A stretch of DNA of 64,000 nt from Gonatopus flavifemur. Its lineage: Eukaryota > Arthropoda > Insecta > Hymenoptera > Dryinidae. The notes beneath the pieces were generated by a model. It saw only the letters and a list, made by a program, of their open reading frames with translations. It had not been told where the DNA came from and ran no database searches. A program made the translations under genes and the position numbers. Shown here piece after piece: positions 11,641-22,206 of the stretch; position 1 is the stretch's first letter, and each line of letters starts with the position of its first letter. Where the stretch lies: positions 558,001 through 622,000 of the forward strand of contig JAFFJZ010000053.1 of the NCBI GenBank assembly GCA_018340375.1, read 5' to 3'.

Positions 11641-12388
11641 GGACGTTCAATGCACCTCCACTGAATATTCTTTGGACCTTCGTGTTTTTCTGGAATTACA
11701 AACTATGACCGTAGAGATTTCTTGTACGCCGGTTCAAAATATCTCATTGAACCCACTGATTCCGATGCAGATTCTATTGGTTCAATGAAATTCATCAAGC
11801 AGGAGTACTTGAACGAATTAAGTTTTCAATCCGTGCAACATCAATTGTGGTCCGACGTGATGCAATTTGGTCAGTAGAAACAATGCACACTATGAGATTG
11901 TAAAAATTTTCATAATGAAAGTCGCCAATTATTTGATTTTATATCAAAATTGATATTTTTTTTAATTCAGGCCTATAATCATTATCGGTATATTATTATA
12001 TTAATTATATTGTGATTTTAATTTTCAAGATATCTAAAAGATGTCTTTTATTAAATCTTTAGAAACATCTTTGAAATAAAATCTATTAGACTGTAACCGT
12101 ACCATCTGTGTGGCAAAGATTCGTAAAAATTGAAAAATAATATTTTTTGTATTTATTTTATAATCAACTTCTTCACCAAATTGTAATGAGGAAGTTGATA
12201 AGGTCTTGATTGTTGAAAATCAGTTGTGTAATAACAAATGTGCGTGGAGGGGTGAGCGCATATAAATAGAGGCGAGAAGCCCACGAGAGTCACTGCCGTT
12301 CCACCGCTCGAATGAGTATGTTGTAATGCGCAGGCATAGATAAAATAAAATCATTTTATTTTGAATAAAGGGGAGTTATTTTCAATTT
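11641..12388. other. AT-rich spacer, no gene seen
   Basis: No coding region is seen here. It contains an AGATATCTAAAAGATGTCTT word near 12030 and the promoter-like segment at 12261. Confidence 0.35.
12261..12293 (+). promoter_or_regulatory. Promoter-like TATA box, possible solo LTR
   Basis: TATAAATAGA is followed about 25 bases later by GAGTCACT, an initiator-like spacing, in a locally G+C-rich stretch. AATAAA words follow at about 12343 and 12364. TATA box, initiator and poly(A) signals in quick succession are typical of an insect LTR, so this could be a solo LTR core. I could not define its ends. Confidence 0.35.
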
Positions 12389-12968
12389 CCCAATGACAGT
12401 TGAAGAATCTGTCGGTTAAAATCTTCACTTTTACTTTCAAGTAAAAAACTGACAGTTGAAGAATCTGTCTGTTAAAATCTCCTCTCAGTTTAATTCAAAG
12501 TCGAAATCGCCAGTTGAATCAGAACGCTGAATGCTACATTATTTATAGAGATATCACGGTCTTTAGCAAACAATGGCTGAATATGAATCTGGCAATTAGG
12601 TTCACACTAGGTGTGAATTTTTCAAATGAAAACTGGGCATCGGTACATTTGACGGCGGGAATCGCCATTGAAGTATATCTTGCGGATAATTTAATTGCAT
12701 TAATAAAAGTGACAATACGGATAATTTAATACACAAGTTTCTCAATTTAATGGAAAATTGAGTGGCGACCGTTAGAACTTGCAAGGCAATGGGTATAAAA
12801 CTTGTTATTCGGTCACAAGACATCTTTGAGATAACTCCAAGAGACTTCTTAAAAATGTCTTCAGTGAGACATCTAAAAGAAGTCTATAAGTTGTATTTTA
12901 GAGATGTCGAAAAGATGTCTTCCCTTAGACATCTTTCAGATGTCTTTAAGATTTGTATGTTTATTGGG
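12389..12968. mobile_element. CCCA-ended element with AAGATGTCTT words
   Basis: The left end CCCAATGACAGTTGAAG and the right end, whose complement is CCCAATAAACATAC, are inverted at their first six bases or so. The left part has a duplicated block (GACAGTTGAAGAATCTGTC at about 12394 and 12450). The right part (12820-12955) is dense in AAGACATCTT and its complement. It may be a composite of two elements. Short ORFs here are not supported. Confidence 0.4.
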
Positions 12969-13387
12969 TATATGCCATTTTGCTTGAATCATATCTAGCG
13001 TATGTTCACCATCTGTTTTCTATTGCATATGACTGTATGTAGCCATTCGATTGTAATCCTCACACTTAATATTTTCAGTGTTACCACGAACATCCCGTTG
13101 CAGACGCACTGTATATTCTAATGAAATGTATATTGTGATAAATTTTTATTAGTGCACTCAGTGGTGTAAACATCCACTTAGAATTATAACCGGTTTACAT
13201 CTCCATCTGACGGGAGATTGGTTGAACTAGATCCAAACTGGGAGGGAAATACTTACTGATATTCACACCCCTAATGTGCAGATATTACCACGCATGAGTT
13301 AGTATTGTATCCACATGGTCATAAATTATGAAATTCAAAATTTACACAGTTATTGCCATATGTAGATTGAATGACAAAAATACTCAC

Positions 13388-13498
13388 CAGCATAAAAATT
13401 TATAATCCCCAGTCTTGATACAGAATCGGAATCATGATTTTTACAACACATACGGCGAATTTCACACTCTATTGATGCAAGTCTCTCGCCAGATGGTG
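13388..13498 (-). CDS. Orphan internal exon, phase 1 on both sides
   Basis: An open stretch of 111 bases is bounded by a 3' splice site (ATTTTTAG) and a strong 5' splice site (G|GTGAGTA). It encodes about 37 residues with a Cys-rich core (IECEIRRMCCKNHD). Both junctions are phase 1, the same phase as every intron of the THAP gene downstream. It cannot be joined in frame to the ATG exon of that gene. It could be an exon of an unseen gene or a relic of one. I do not recognise the protein. Confidence 0.4.
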
Positions 13499-13569
13499 CT
13501 AAAAATCAATTTCATACATATTCATTTGAGATTAATTCATTCCTTTTTATTATTCATCACGAGACCACT

Positions 13570-13870
13570 GTATTACATGTATGATTAGGTCCCGATCGGG
13601 CTGCGTTATCAAAAGCTGATAGTAGAATCTGGCTGACATTATCTGAACATGATAATGGCCCCAGCACTTTTTGTGGTGTATTGGTACCTTTTCTAATCAG
13701 GTTAACTCACGGGGTCCTGATCATTATTACCTGATCGTTTCCTCATCACGCCTTTACGTTACATGTATGATCGGGTCCCGATCGGGCTACATTATCAGGG
13801 CCTGACTACTACATCGAGCTGTCATGATCCGATCATGATAATGGCCCCTGTATTTTTTCTAATCGGGTTA
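13570..13870. repeat. Duplicated GATCGGGTCCCGATCGGGC repeat
   Basis: A unit with ACATGTATGAT, GGTCCCGATCGGGCT and ATGATAATGGCCCC occurs at about 13572-13670 and again at about 13755-13850. A diverged relative with TCAGGACCTGATC and AGTCGGGATCC lies at 46020-46166. The units contain perfect short palindromes (CCCGATCGGG). It is likely the inner part of a miniature element family. Confidence 0.5.
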
Positions 13871-14329
13871 TTATAGACCCAACTCCATTATCGGTGGGTA
13901 ATAATAGTAGGTCGTGGCTATTGAACTAGGATTGTGTCCAAACTGCGGTGGGCCTAGTTCGTCAGCGGAATTTCGTAGGTGACGCCTGAATTTCCTCAAT
14001 GTTATTGAAAAACAACTTATTGGTAAATGTGGATGAGAATTCGATACGATCACCGTACACGAAGGCCGCACATGAAATTCAACGTACGAATTCGATAATT
14101 CGCAAAATATTGTGACTTGAAGATTCGTTACTTTCAGTGCTAGCACTGCAAGGTTACAAGATCGTACTTCACACAGAATTTTTTAGTATTTACATGAATT
14201 ATTCAAGCTGTTAATCCATGAACAAATTCGCCTTCTTTGCATTTTGATTGTGAACAAATACATTTGAAGTGTTATCCATATGCACTCATAACCTCAAAAC
14301 TGCTGATCTTAGAGATTCATTTTGCAAAA

Positions 14330-14513
14330 CATCTTGAACATATCTTTTGGAAGGCATCTTCAAGACATATCGAAAAGATGTCTCTTAGATCTGTTCGATA
14401 TTTTTTCAGGATGTCTTCCAAAAGATATCTTCAAGATGTCTTTTTGATGTGTCTTGTACATGTCTTTCGAAAGATGTCTTCAAAATATCTTGAAGATGTT
14501 CATGTTCATTGGG
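14330..14513. repeat. AAGATGTCTT word cluster with CCCA end
   Basis: AAGATGTCTT, AAGATATCTT and close variants occupy most of the segment. It ends in GTTCATTGGG, the complement of the CCCAATGAAC start seen in related elements. It abuts the decayed gag reading frame just after 14513 and probably inserted into it. Its left end was not resolved. Confidence 0.45.
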
Positions 14514-14534
14514 TTACGTCTCCAATACCATAGA

Positions 14535-14717
14535 TAATGCGATCTTTGATTGAACTATCGTGAAGGTCATCGAACCCACAAGAAAAACTAAGTCTTTTGA
14601 GTTCTGTAAGACAAACACAGAAACTTTCAACTTCTTGCTGAACCCTAGTGGAAAAGATATGCCTTCCGACACTCTTGTTGTCCTCTAGAGTACAAGAATC
14701 CTCAACAGCCTTGACAA
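14535..14717 (-). pseudogene. Gypsy gag relic, distal part
   Basis: Read on the minus strand, this stretch encodes a sequence of the retrotransposon Gag core type (GRHIFSTRVQQEVESF ... SIKDRIIYGIG). It continues the gag start at 22207-22464; a linking piece is at 14992-15064 (EKFDTFGLDD). The pieces were once contiguous and are now separated by a miniature element (14718-14991) and by the nested transposons (15067-22191). There are several stops and a frame change, so this is old and non-functional. Confidence 0.65.
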
Positions 14718-14991
14718 CCCAATGAGCATTGCCGTCAGAACCTCATATTAATATTGCAGCAATATTGATGCGATCTTGGAAGTACCTGTTTTTCAATTTA
14801 CAAATGCGATATTACGAAAGTAACTCACAGAAATATCGTTGGAATATCACTTGACAACATAACATCGCTGTCATTTACTTCTGATTGAATTCTGTAATAT
14901 TACTGTTGTAATTCTCATGACAGGTACTTTGAAGATCACATCAATATCGCTGCAATATTGATGCAAGGTTTCAACAGGAATGCTCAGTGGG
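14718..14991. mobile_element. CCCA-ended miniature element with CAATATTG words
   Basis: The ends are CCCAATGAGCATTGCCGTC and the inverse of CCCACTGAGCATTCCTGTT, with about 75 bases of inverted repeat. The body repeats AATATTG palindromes (for example TATTGCAGCAATATTGATG). The element is 274 bases long, non-coding, and interrupts the gag relic. Confidence 0.7.
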
Positions 14992-15183
14992 AACTACTAT
15001 TTCTTCTTTTGAGCATCGTCTAATCCAAATGTATCAAATTTCTCTATACCTTCGTTTCTGATAGTATTAGGTGTGCAAGTTGAAACTCGGCTTTTTTTGT
15101 TGAATTCAATTTTATTCAAAGAATCCTTCTTTCAAGAATTATCAATCAAAATATTCGCCGTTATTAACTACAGTCTTTTGCTA

Positions 15184-16475
15184 CAGGTTGGTTGAAAAGT
15201 TCCTGCGCTTACCAAGAGATAGCACTGCTAGCTCAAAACTTTTTTTTCCTCAAGTTGGTATATCTGTCCTGAGAACACATGCAAAGTTACAAGTCATTCT
15301 GTCAGTTCATTCTTTGTTTACAAGCCATTTGAAGTTGACGTGTCATTGATTTTTCTTAATATGGAAAGAATTGAATATCGTGCAGTCATTAGATTCTTTG
15401 TTTTGAAGGGTACAAAAGCAAAGGGAATTCATGAACAATTGTTAGAAGTGTATAAGGAGTCCTCACCTTCAAAACGCACCGTTGAATTTTGGGCTGGTGA
15501 ATTTAAACGTGGTCGTACTAACCTTGAAGACGATCCACGCGAAGGACGACCAAAAACTGCAACCACAGCAGAAATCATTGAGCATGTACATAATATGGTT
15601 AGTGGAGATCCAAGTTTGACTAAGCGTGAAATTGCTAATGCCATAGGCATCTCAGACGAACGAGTACTCCATATTTTACATGAAGAATTACGTATGAGAA
15701 AACTGTTTGGAAAGTTAGTGCCGCACACGTTAACAATTCAACAAAAACTGGATCGAAAACAAATTCCTCAGCGTAATTTGGAGCGTTTTGAGCAGAATAA
15801 AACCGACTTCTTGCGTCGTTTTATAACTATGGATGAGACTTGGATCTACCACCATGATCCTAAATTGAAACAAGAACGTTTACAGTGGACTGAAGCTGGT
15901 TGTTCAGCTCCAAAGCAGGTGAAGTCACAACGATCAGCAAAGAAGGTTATGGCATCAGTTTTTTGAGATGCAAAAGGAATTTTGTTCATTGATTATCTTC
16001 AGAAAGGTAAAACAATCAACTCCGAATATTACTGCAGCCTTTTGGATCAGCTGGATGAAAAAATTCGTGAGAAAAGACCTGGGTTAAAGGAGAAAAAAAA
16101 TAATTTTTCATCAAGATAATGCACCTGCTCACAAAAGTGTTTTGACGATCGCTAAACTCAAAGAACTCAAGTACGAATTGCTTGAACATCCACCGTATGC
16201 GCCAGATTTTGCTCCTAGCGACGACTATCTCTTCAGAAATCTCAAACAATTCCTTCGTGGAAAGCATTTTTCGTCGAATGAAGAGGCCATAGCAGTCGTA
16301 GACGGTTATTTTGCAGAGCTTCCGGAAAACCATTATAAGGATGGGATAACATTATTGGAAGATCATTGGAACAAGTATATTGAGCTTCTAGGAGATTAAA
16401 TTGAATAAAAAAATATATTTCGTAACAAAAATAGTATTCTTTCATTTCGAGCGCAGAAACTTTTCAACCAACCTT
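15184..16475 (+). mobile_element. Mariner A, 1292 bases
   Basis: The ends AGGTTGGTTGAAAAGTTCCT and the inverse (ending CAACCAACCTT) enclose 1292 bases. TA dinucleotides flank it at 15182-15183 and 16476-16477. It is inserted into the last codons of the mariner B transposase. Confidence 0.9.
15361..16399 (+). pseudogene. Mariner A transposase, one stop and one frameshift
   Basis: This mariner-type DD34D transposase begins at ATG 15361. Up to 15963 it shows the paired helix-turn-helix DNA-binding region and the first catalytic motif TMDETW. A TGA at 15964 replaces the Trp expected after MASVF. The remainder continues to about 16090, where an extra base in an A-run changes frame. The last part (16142-16399) contains the third motif YAPDFAPSDDYLF and a normal C-terminus ending YIELLGD. 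The second motif (QDNAPAH) is encoded just after the frameshift. Length and order match the family; this copy cannot make an active protein. Confidence 0.88.
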
Positions 16476-16622
16476 TATTTATCGGGTAGTAAATAAATCC
16501 CTTCACGATAGAAACTTGGTGGTTGTGAAACAAAATAGTTATTCAGCCATTTCCGGACATCTTCGATATTCATGAAGTGCTGCTCCTTCAAATATGAAGA
16601 CATTGATCTGAATAAGTGATAA

Positions 16623-17165
16623 CACAGCCACACACACACACAAATTTTGTTTCTAACCTTGGGATCAGACTATGTGTATTATATGTTTTTGGAGTCGCTG
16701 AAACTGAATCCGATGTCTTTTTTGCCCCATGACGTCAGGTTTTCGACATAACCTCAAAAAACTGAATTATCACGAAAACAATGAATAAATTGTCTGACTC
16801 TGGGATTAGAGTATGTATTTTATACATTTTTGGGGTCGCTGAAACTGAATCCGATGAGTAGTCAATTCCATCATATCAAAATTTTGACATAACCTCAAAA
16901 AAACCGCAAAATCACGAAAAAAATAAAATTAACTGTCTGACCCGGGGATCAGACTATGTATTTTATATGTTTTCGGGGACGCTGAAACTGAATTTAATGA
17001 GAAGTCGATTCCATCATATCAAGTTGTTGACATAACCTCCAAAGGACCATTACCATTGCAGAACATCATAGTTCTCCTGCCCGGAGATCAGATAACGTAT
17101 TCTGTGTGTTCTCGATATCAACGAATCTGAAACCGCGATTCATTTATATCACGAAGTTTCTGCCA
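16623..17165. repeat. Left subterminal tandem repeats
   Basis: Four imperfect units with TCGCTGAAACTGAATCCGATG, GACATAACCTCAAAA and GGATCAGACTATGTATT follow one another at intervals of about 115-125 bases. They correspond, inverted, to the right-end array at about 20640-21185. Subterminal arrays of this type are usual binding sites for a transposase. Confidence 0.7.
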
Positions 17166-17486
17166 TAACTTTGAGGATCGACAGTCACACTAGTTTATGG
17201 GACCGTAAGCATTAGCGCTACTCGATGTACACCACGAGGAGGTTGCATGAACGGTTTTTTCACATCTTATAGACCCTAAAAGGGCTGTTCTATAGTTCAA
17301 CTCTATATACATAACCAAATAAAAGATAATAACGAATTATATATATGATATATGATAACATAAAATTGAACATAAATAAACAATATGATAAAACAACAGC
17401 AGTATGAAGTTGGTCACCCTCTTTTTTTGAACTATACCGTGTTCTTTTTTGCTCGAAGGATCTATGTAATGAAGTTCGCTCCCGCT

Positions 17487-19357
17487 TTACATCACTTTCT
17501 TTGCCTCCCTTTGTAGGTTCCAACAAAAATCCGCCAGCATATTTTTGTCCCATCTTCCTTGGTCACGATCTTCCATTACCTTTATATCTTGGTGAAACCT
17601 TTCGCCCTGTTCTCCGCTGAAATGTCCAAGATTCGTTGAAGATTTATCAAGGTGGGAGTCTGAGAAATGTAATTTCAAATTCATAAGGCATCCAAGTTTT
17701 TTGAAGTCTGGAACCATTTTTTTAACAATTGTTTTGTAATCCGTACTTTTTCCATTACCCAGAAAGGTTTCAACAACTGCCTTGAAGCTTTGCCAAGCCT
17801 CATTTTCTAATTCGCTCATCGTACCAATAAAATTACTATCTTTCAACAGAGTCCTGATTTGTGGTCCATCAAAAACACCTTCTCTCAATTTAGCCTCTGA
17901 CAGCTTAAGGAACTTCTTAAAGAGGTACTGAAAGCAGTCCCCAGTTTTATCGAGAGCTTTCACGTATTGTTTTATGGGACCTAGTTTGATATAAAGAGGA
18001 GGAGTCAGTATTCTTGATGGATCTACTAACGATTTATTGATGACATTCCTTGTGCCTGGAGCAAGTGATGTTCTAGTTGGCCATTTTTTTTAATATAATG
18101 ATGTGTGCGATCTCTGCTATCCCACAAACACGAATAGCATGGATATTTTGTGAACCCCGATTGTTGACCCAGCAACATGGTTATTATTTTCAAATCACCG
18201 CAAATTTGCCAGTTATGGATATTATATTGCAATTTCTATAAAAGAATTTCCATATTTCCATATTTTTCTTGCATCACTGTAAAATGAGCTAGAGGAATTG
18301 GCGCATACACATTTGTGTTATGAAGCAATACGGCCTTAATACTTCGCTTGGACGAATCAATGAAAAGTCTCCAGTCTTTTGCATTTTAATAATTCTCTTT
18401 TAACTCATTTATCAGACCTTCTACATCAGTACAATACACAAGCGATGAATCTTTATCTTTCACAGAGTATTTACGGAATTCGGATCCCCTATTCCTATGA
18501 AAAGTGACTTTAGTTTTTGATTCCAAAAGATTGTTGTCCTTGAAATATGAGGCTAAGAACTCAGAACCATCTTTTGGTAATCCCAATTCTCGCACAAGAT
18601 CGTTCAACTTAGACTGGGATATCAATATTGGACTTGACGATTTTTCTGTGTTTAAAGAAAAATCTGTGTCACCGCTTTCGTTATCAGCCTCAGATATAAA
18701 TTCTTCGTCGAGACCCATCGCTTCATCAGGAGCTGCTGTGATAGTATCCATGCCACTTTTATCATCGTTTCGTACAGCTATTACTGGGGCAGTTACTGAT
18801 GAAACCGTGATGTATTTGATTTTGTTTTCATATTCACTGTTAAAACCATCACTCTCATTACAGCAGAAAAAACAATCTTCCTCATTTTTAGGCTGTGTCC
18901 ATATAGCTGGAGCCGAGTACTTCATACTCTCTTTATATCTATCCCGCTTCCAACGGCTTAAGATTTGCGTGCGAGAATTGCAGATGATGTTTGGGGACCA
19001 GTTTTGTACTGCCACATTATCAATTTCTAAACCGGACATTTCCTTATAGTTCTCACGAACATAAGCACTAATGATGTTCCGCAATGAACTTATTTCAAAC
19101 TTAGTACAAATGTGACGAAATACATTCCGATTACAATCACAGTTATGAGATAGCAAGACCGCTTTTTTCTTGTTTCTTGTAAAGTTACACTCTACATTGG
19201 CGAAGTCACCAACCAATGCAGAGCTACGGTCGCACGATAACGACGCCTGCGGGCCCGCTTCCCCACCCCGACCAGCCACCGATACTGGGTTTCCGAATCC
19301 CTGCATCATAACAGGCTTCTTACCTGTGCTTGCCATGACGGCATGTACGCCGTTCAC
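17487..19357 (-). pseudogene. Transposase-like protein of the CACAG element
   Basis: Three pieces form one gene on the minus strand. 19357-18386 encodes 323 residues with a Cys-rich patch (CFFCC) and a segment (LNDLVRELGLPKDGSEFLAS) that I associate with a large arthropod multi-copy family. 18385-18026 is in the same frame after a TAA and before a TAG stop (CGDLKIITMLLGQQSGFTKY, YPCYSCLWDSRD). A frameshift near 18060 leads to 17963-17487, with the signature HFSGEQGERFHQDI and ADFCWNLQRE. The family is widespread in arthropod and cnidarian genomes but I know of no biochemical assignment. Its position inside a TIR-bounded element argues that it is the transposase or an accessory of it. This copy has two stops and one frameshift. 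The ATG could be at 19357 or further in. Confidence 0.6.
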
Positions 19358-19441
19358 CAGGGACTTCGCCGAGTAACGGAATTACTCCGTTGCCCACCGT
19401 CACCACGTGGAGGTGCCCTGGTGGCAAGCACAGGTATAGGT

Positions 19442-19559
19442 CTAGCTACACAAGCACGGAAACGTTGATGAAAGAAACGGGAGACTGTGCAGATCTCGTA
19501 TACGATTTCTGCGCAGTCTCCCGTTTCTTCCGTCAACGTTTCCGTGTTTGTGTAGCTAG
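19442..19559. repeat. Near-perfect palindrome, 58-base arms
   Basis: CTAGCTACACAAGCACGGAA and on to GTATAC at the centre is mirrored by the right arm up to TGTAGCTAG, with only a handful of mismatches. It lies inside the 4.56 kb element, between its transposase-like gene and the TTAA at 19563 of the piggyBac-like insertion. It would form a very stable hairpin. It may be a separate tiny foldback insertion. Confidence 0.8.
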
Positions 19560-19566
19560 ATCTTAA

Positions 19567-20544
19567 CCCTCAGTGCACACACTCCAAATTTGTCCTCATT
19601 TACACACACAAGGGTTAGCGTAACCCTGCATGTTCTTTTGATTGTTTCTCAGCTTCAAATTCATCGATTTGAACGTTTTTTTTTCAATTTGTACGAGAAT
19701 ACTCGAGGAAGAAGAAAATCTAAATCAGAAAGCCTGAAATACCCCCCGACAAAAGATATTTCACAATAAGAGAATATATTGTTGAAAAACTCTCAGATGA
19801 TTGTGTGTTTTGAAAAATGTCACGTTTGGAGAATGAGAGGAGATACGGCGATTTAAAACATGATAGACGAACAGCTGAAAAGTTCAAATTTGATGGAATA
19901 TCACTAATATCATAATCCGTTTGAAAAAAAATATTTGTTCGGCTAGTTGAAACTGAACCATTTTTCAATTCGGTTAAAAGCGAAGTTTTGATGAGAAATG
20001 TTTTTATAATAAGAATGAAGTTGAACAATATAAACAAAGTGCTTTTATCATCATGAATGATGGGTGTAATAATGTTTATAATCAGTTTTTGCCATTTCCA
20101 GTCATCAGAATGATTTTGATATCGATAGGAAATGGTGTATCTCAGAATGACCACTATCGAGACAACAAAGCACGTGTTATAACTTTGATCTCGTTATCTG
20201 CCAAAAACAATACAATTATATCAACATTCTTCACTTTTCATGAAAAATATACATGTGAACAACAAATAATGATTCAATTGAACATTTCCATTCGCATTTT
20301 TAGTTTCTACAATTTGATGATTTCCTTCCTATCTACACACACTGGGTGAAACAAACCCTGTTACTGAAATACGAACCTTCTAGGTCAGCTGTCTACAGAA
20401 TTGTGAAGATGTCGAACGGGAAATTCGTAGAGGGCATACGTAAGTTTTCCCCCCGAGCCTCAGCTCCCCACTCCTCCACCCTTTCGTATGCGGCAACTTT
20501 GAAAAACAAGCAGGGTCACTCTAACCCAGTGTGTGCACTGAAGG
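19567..20544. mobile_element. piggyBac-like non-autonomous element, TTAA flanks
   Basis: The ends CCCTCAGTGCACACAC and the inverse ending GTGTGTGCACTGAAGG lie exactly between TTAA at 19563-19566 and TTAA at 20545-20548. A subterminal inverted pair (GGGTTAGCGTAACCCTGC and its near-inverse) follows inside. TTAA targets with CCC-type ends are diagnostic of piggyBac elements. The 978-base interior has no transposase; its ORFs are short and unsupported. It is the innermost layer of the nested stack. Confidence 0.85.
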
Positions 20545-20639
20545 TTAAGGTATTGCTCTGAATATGTGGATCGATCTATGTGATAAAATGACAAAATGCG
20601 AAAGGATACTTGTTGTGTAGAAGATTGTTATGTTGGAAA

Positions 20640-21185
20640 CCTAACGTGATCGAGTTTCGGGAATATCAGATTTCGTTTCAGCGACCCCGACAAAATATAG
20701 AATTCATGGTCCGATCTCCAGGCAGGAGCACTTGTTTGTTTGTTTGTTTGTTTGTAATAGTTGAAATCATTAAGGTCATGTCGGAAACCTGTCATGATGA
20801 GGTTATATTGACATCAAAGTCAGTTCCAGCAACCCCGAAAACATAAAAAATGAATAGTCTGATCCCCGGCTCAGACAGTTAATTTTATTTTTTTCGTCAT
20901 TTTGCGGTTTTTTGGGGTGATGTCGAAATCCTGATATGATGGAATTGACTACTCATTGAATTCAGTTTCAGCGACCCCAAAAACGTATGGAATACATAGT
21001 CTGATCCCAGGGTCAGACAATTTATTAATTTTTTCTGTGATAATTCAGTTTTTTGAGGTTATGTCGAAAACCTCACGTGATGGGGCAAAATAGACATCGG
21101 ATTCAGTTTCAGCGACCCCAAAAACATATGATACACATAATTTGATCCCAAGGTCAGGAACAAAATTTTCCTTTGTGTGGCTGTG
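20640..21185. repeat. Right subterminal tandem repeats
   Basis: Imperfect units with CAGTTTCAGCGACCCCAAAA, GGTTATGTCGAAAACCT and AGTCTGATCCCAGGGTCAGAC form the inverted counterpart of the array at 16623-17165. A short TTTG run lies at about 20735-20755. Confidence 0.7.
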
Positions 21186-22206
21186 TAATCAAAAGGAGCC
21201 AAGTCTGGTGAACATAGCGCATGAGACACAACTACCCAGCCTAAATTGAAGATGAGTTCCTAGGTTGGTTTTGCTGTATGTGGACGTGAATTATCATGCA
21301 GCAGCATCACTTTTTGCCTTCCTTGCCCCGTAAATGGTCTTTTGTCCTCCAGAGCATCACTTACTTTCATCAGCTGGGACCAGTAACGCTCAGCTGTAAT
21401 AGTTTGGCTAGGTTCGAGAAGCTTGTGGTAAATGATTCCTTTCAAATTCCACCAGACACAAAGTAAAACTTTCTTTGCATGAATATTCGGTTTTTCAAAT
21501 GATGTAGATGGCTGGCCCGGAACAACCCATGCTTTTCTACGTTCAGGACTGTCGTACAAAATCCATTTTTCATCACTCGTAATGATTTCATGCAGAAAAT
21601 TCTTCTTCTTGAACCGAGAAAGCAAATTCATGCAAATGGCAACTCTTTGTCTTTTATTTTCTTCCGTCAGTTTATGAGGAACCCATTTTCCTTCCTTCTG
21701 TATTCTTCCCAATTCATGCAATCGAAGTGAAATTGCTTGACGAGTAACTCCTAACTGTTCTGCAAGCTGTTCTTGAGTTTGACATGGATTTTCATTCAGT
21801 AAAACTTCAAGTTCTTCATCCTCAAATTTTTTGATTGCACCTGGACGGGGTTCGTCCTCAAGACTGAAATTTCCATTACGAAATCTTGTGAACCACTTCT
21901 TTACTGTTGGATAGCTCATATAATGTTGACCCAATGTCGTATTAATCAATTCCATAGCTTGAGCAGCATTTTCATTCATTTGAAAACAGAATAGAATACA
22001 ATGGCGTAAATGTTCCTTATCGACATCCATCTCATGAAATTGATACACCGGAAATTACTACTTCAAGATGACTGATATGACAACTGCAATGTCCATGCTA
22101 CATATATCCAAAATGGCGGACGAATTGGATGCGTTCAAATATTTTGTTTCATGCACCCAACTTAAAGCCGCGTTTCAACTTGCACACCTAATATGTAAGA
22201 GAACTG

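Larger units (their letters stand above)
16623..21185 (-). mobile_element. 4.56 kb DNA transposon with CACAG ends
   Basis: The terminus CACAGCCACAC at 16623 and its inverse ending GGCTGTG at 21185 are flanked by TAA on both sides (16620-16622 and 21186-21188). The 3-base duplication is confirmed by the interrupted mariner B reading frame. Each terminal region, about 540 bases, holds three or four imperfect tandem units of about 110-120 bases (CGCTGAAACTGAATCCGATG ... CATAACCTC ... GGGATCAGAC), and the two ends are inverted relative to each other. Inside are a transposase-like gene on the minus strand and a younger piggyBac-like insertion. CACAG ends with a 3-base duplication recall CMC/EnSpm elements; a TAA target also fits PIF/Harbinger. 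The superfamily is unresolved. Confidence 0.85.
15142..22048 (-). pseudogene. Mariner B transposase, split in three
   Basis: The N-terminal 262 codons run from 22048 down to 21260: two helix-turn-helix units, then TSDEKW and LLHDNSRPH of the DDD catalytic core. After a nonsense codon the frame continues to SPDLAPFDY near 21190. There it is broken by the 4.56 kb element at a TAA target. It resumes at about 16620 (SSYLKEQHF ... LPDK), is broken again by mariner A at a TA, and ends with NNGEYFD at 15142. Spacing between the last two Asp is 34, as in mariner. Continuity across both insertions is visible codon by codon. It was already partly decayed (TAG stops). Confidence 0.85.
15067..22191 (-). 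mobile_element. Mariner B, interrupted twice
   Basis: The ends TTAGGTGTGCAAGTTGAAAC (left) and their inverse (right, ending 22191) are flanked by TA at 15065-15066 and 22192-22193. Removing the two insertions (15184-16475 and 16623-21185 with their target duplications) leaves about 1265 bases, the usual size of a mariner. The element itself sits inside a Gypsy gag relic. This gives an order of events: gag, then mariner B, then mariner A and the 4.56 kb element, then the piggyBac-like miniature. Confidence 0.9.

Noticed and set aside
7439..13498. Joining the exon at 13388-13498 to the ORF at 7439-7591 or the ATG exon at 6267
   Set aside because: Splice phases do not match: phase 1 into either acceptor gives an immediate stop or a different frame.
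18504..19049. 181-codon plus-strand ORF
   Set aside because: It is antisense to the transposase-like gene at 18386-19357 and has no independent support.
16623..21185. Assignment of the CACAG element to CMC/EnSpm or PIF/Harbinger
   Set aside because: Ends and duplication give conflicting hints and the transposase-like gene could not be aligned to either by eye.
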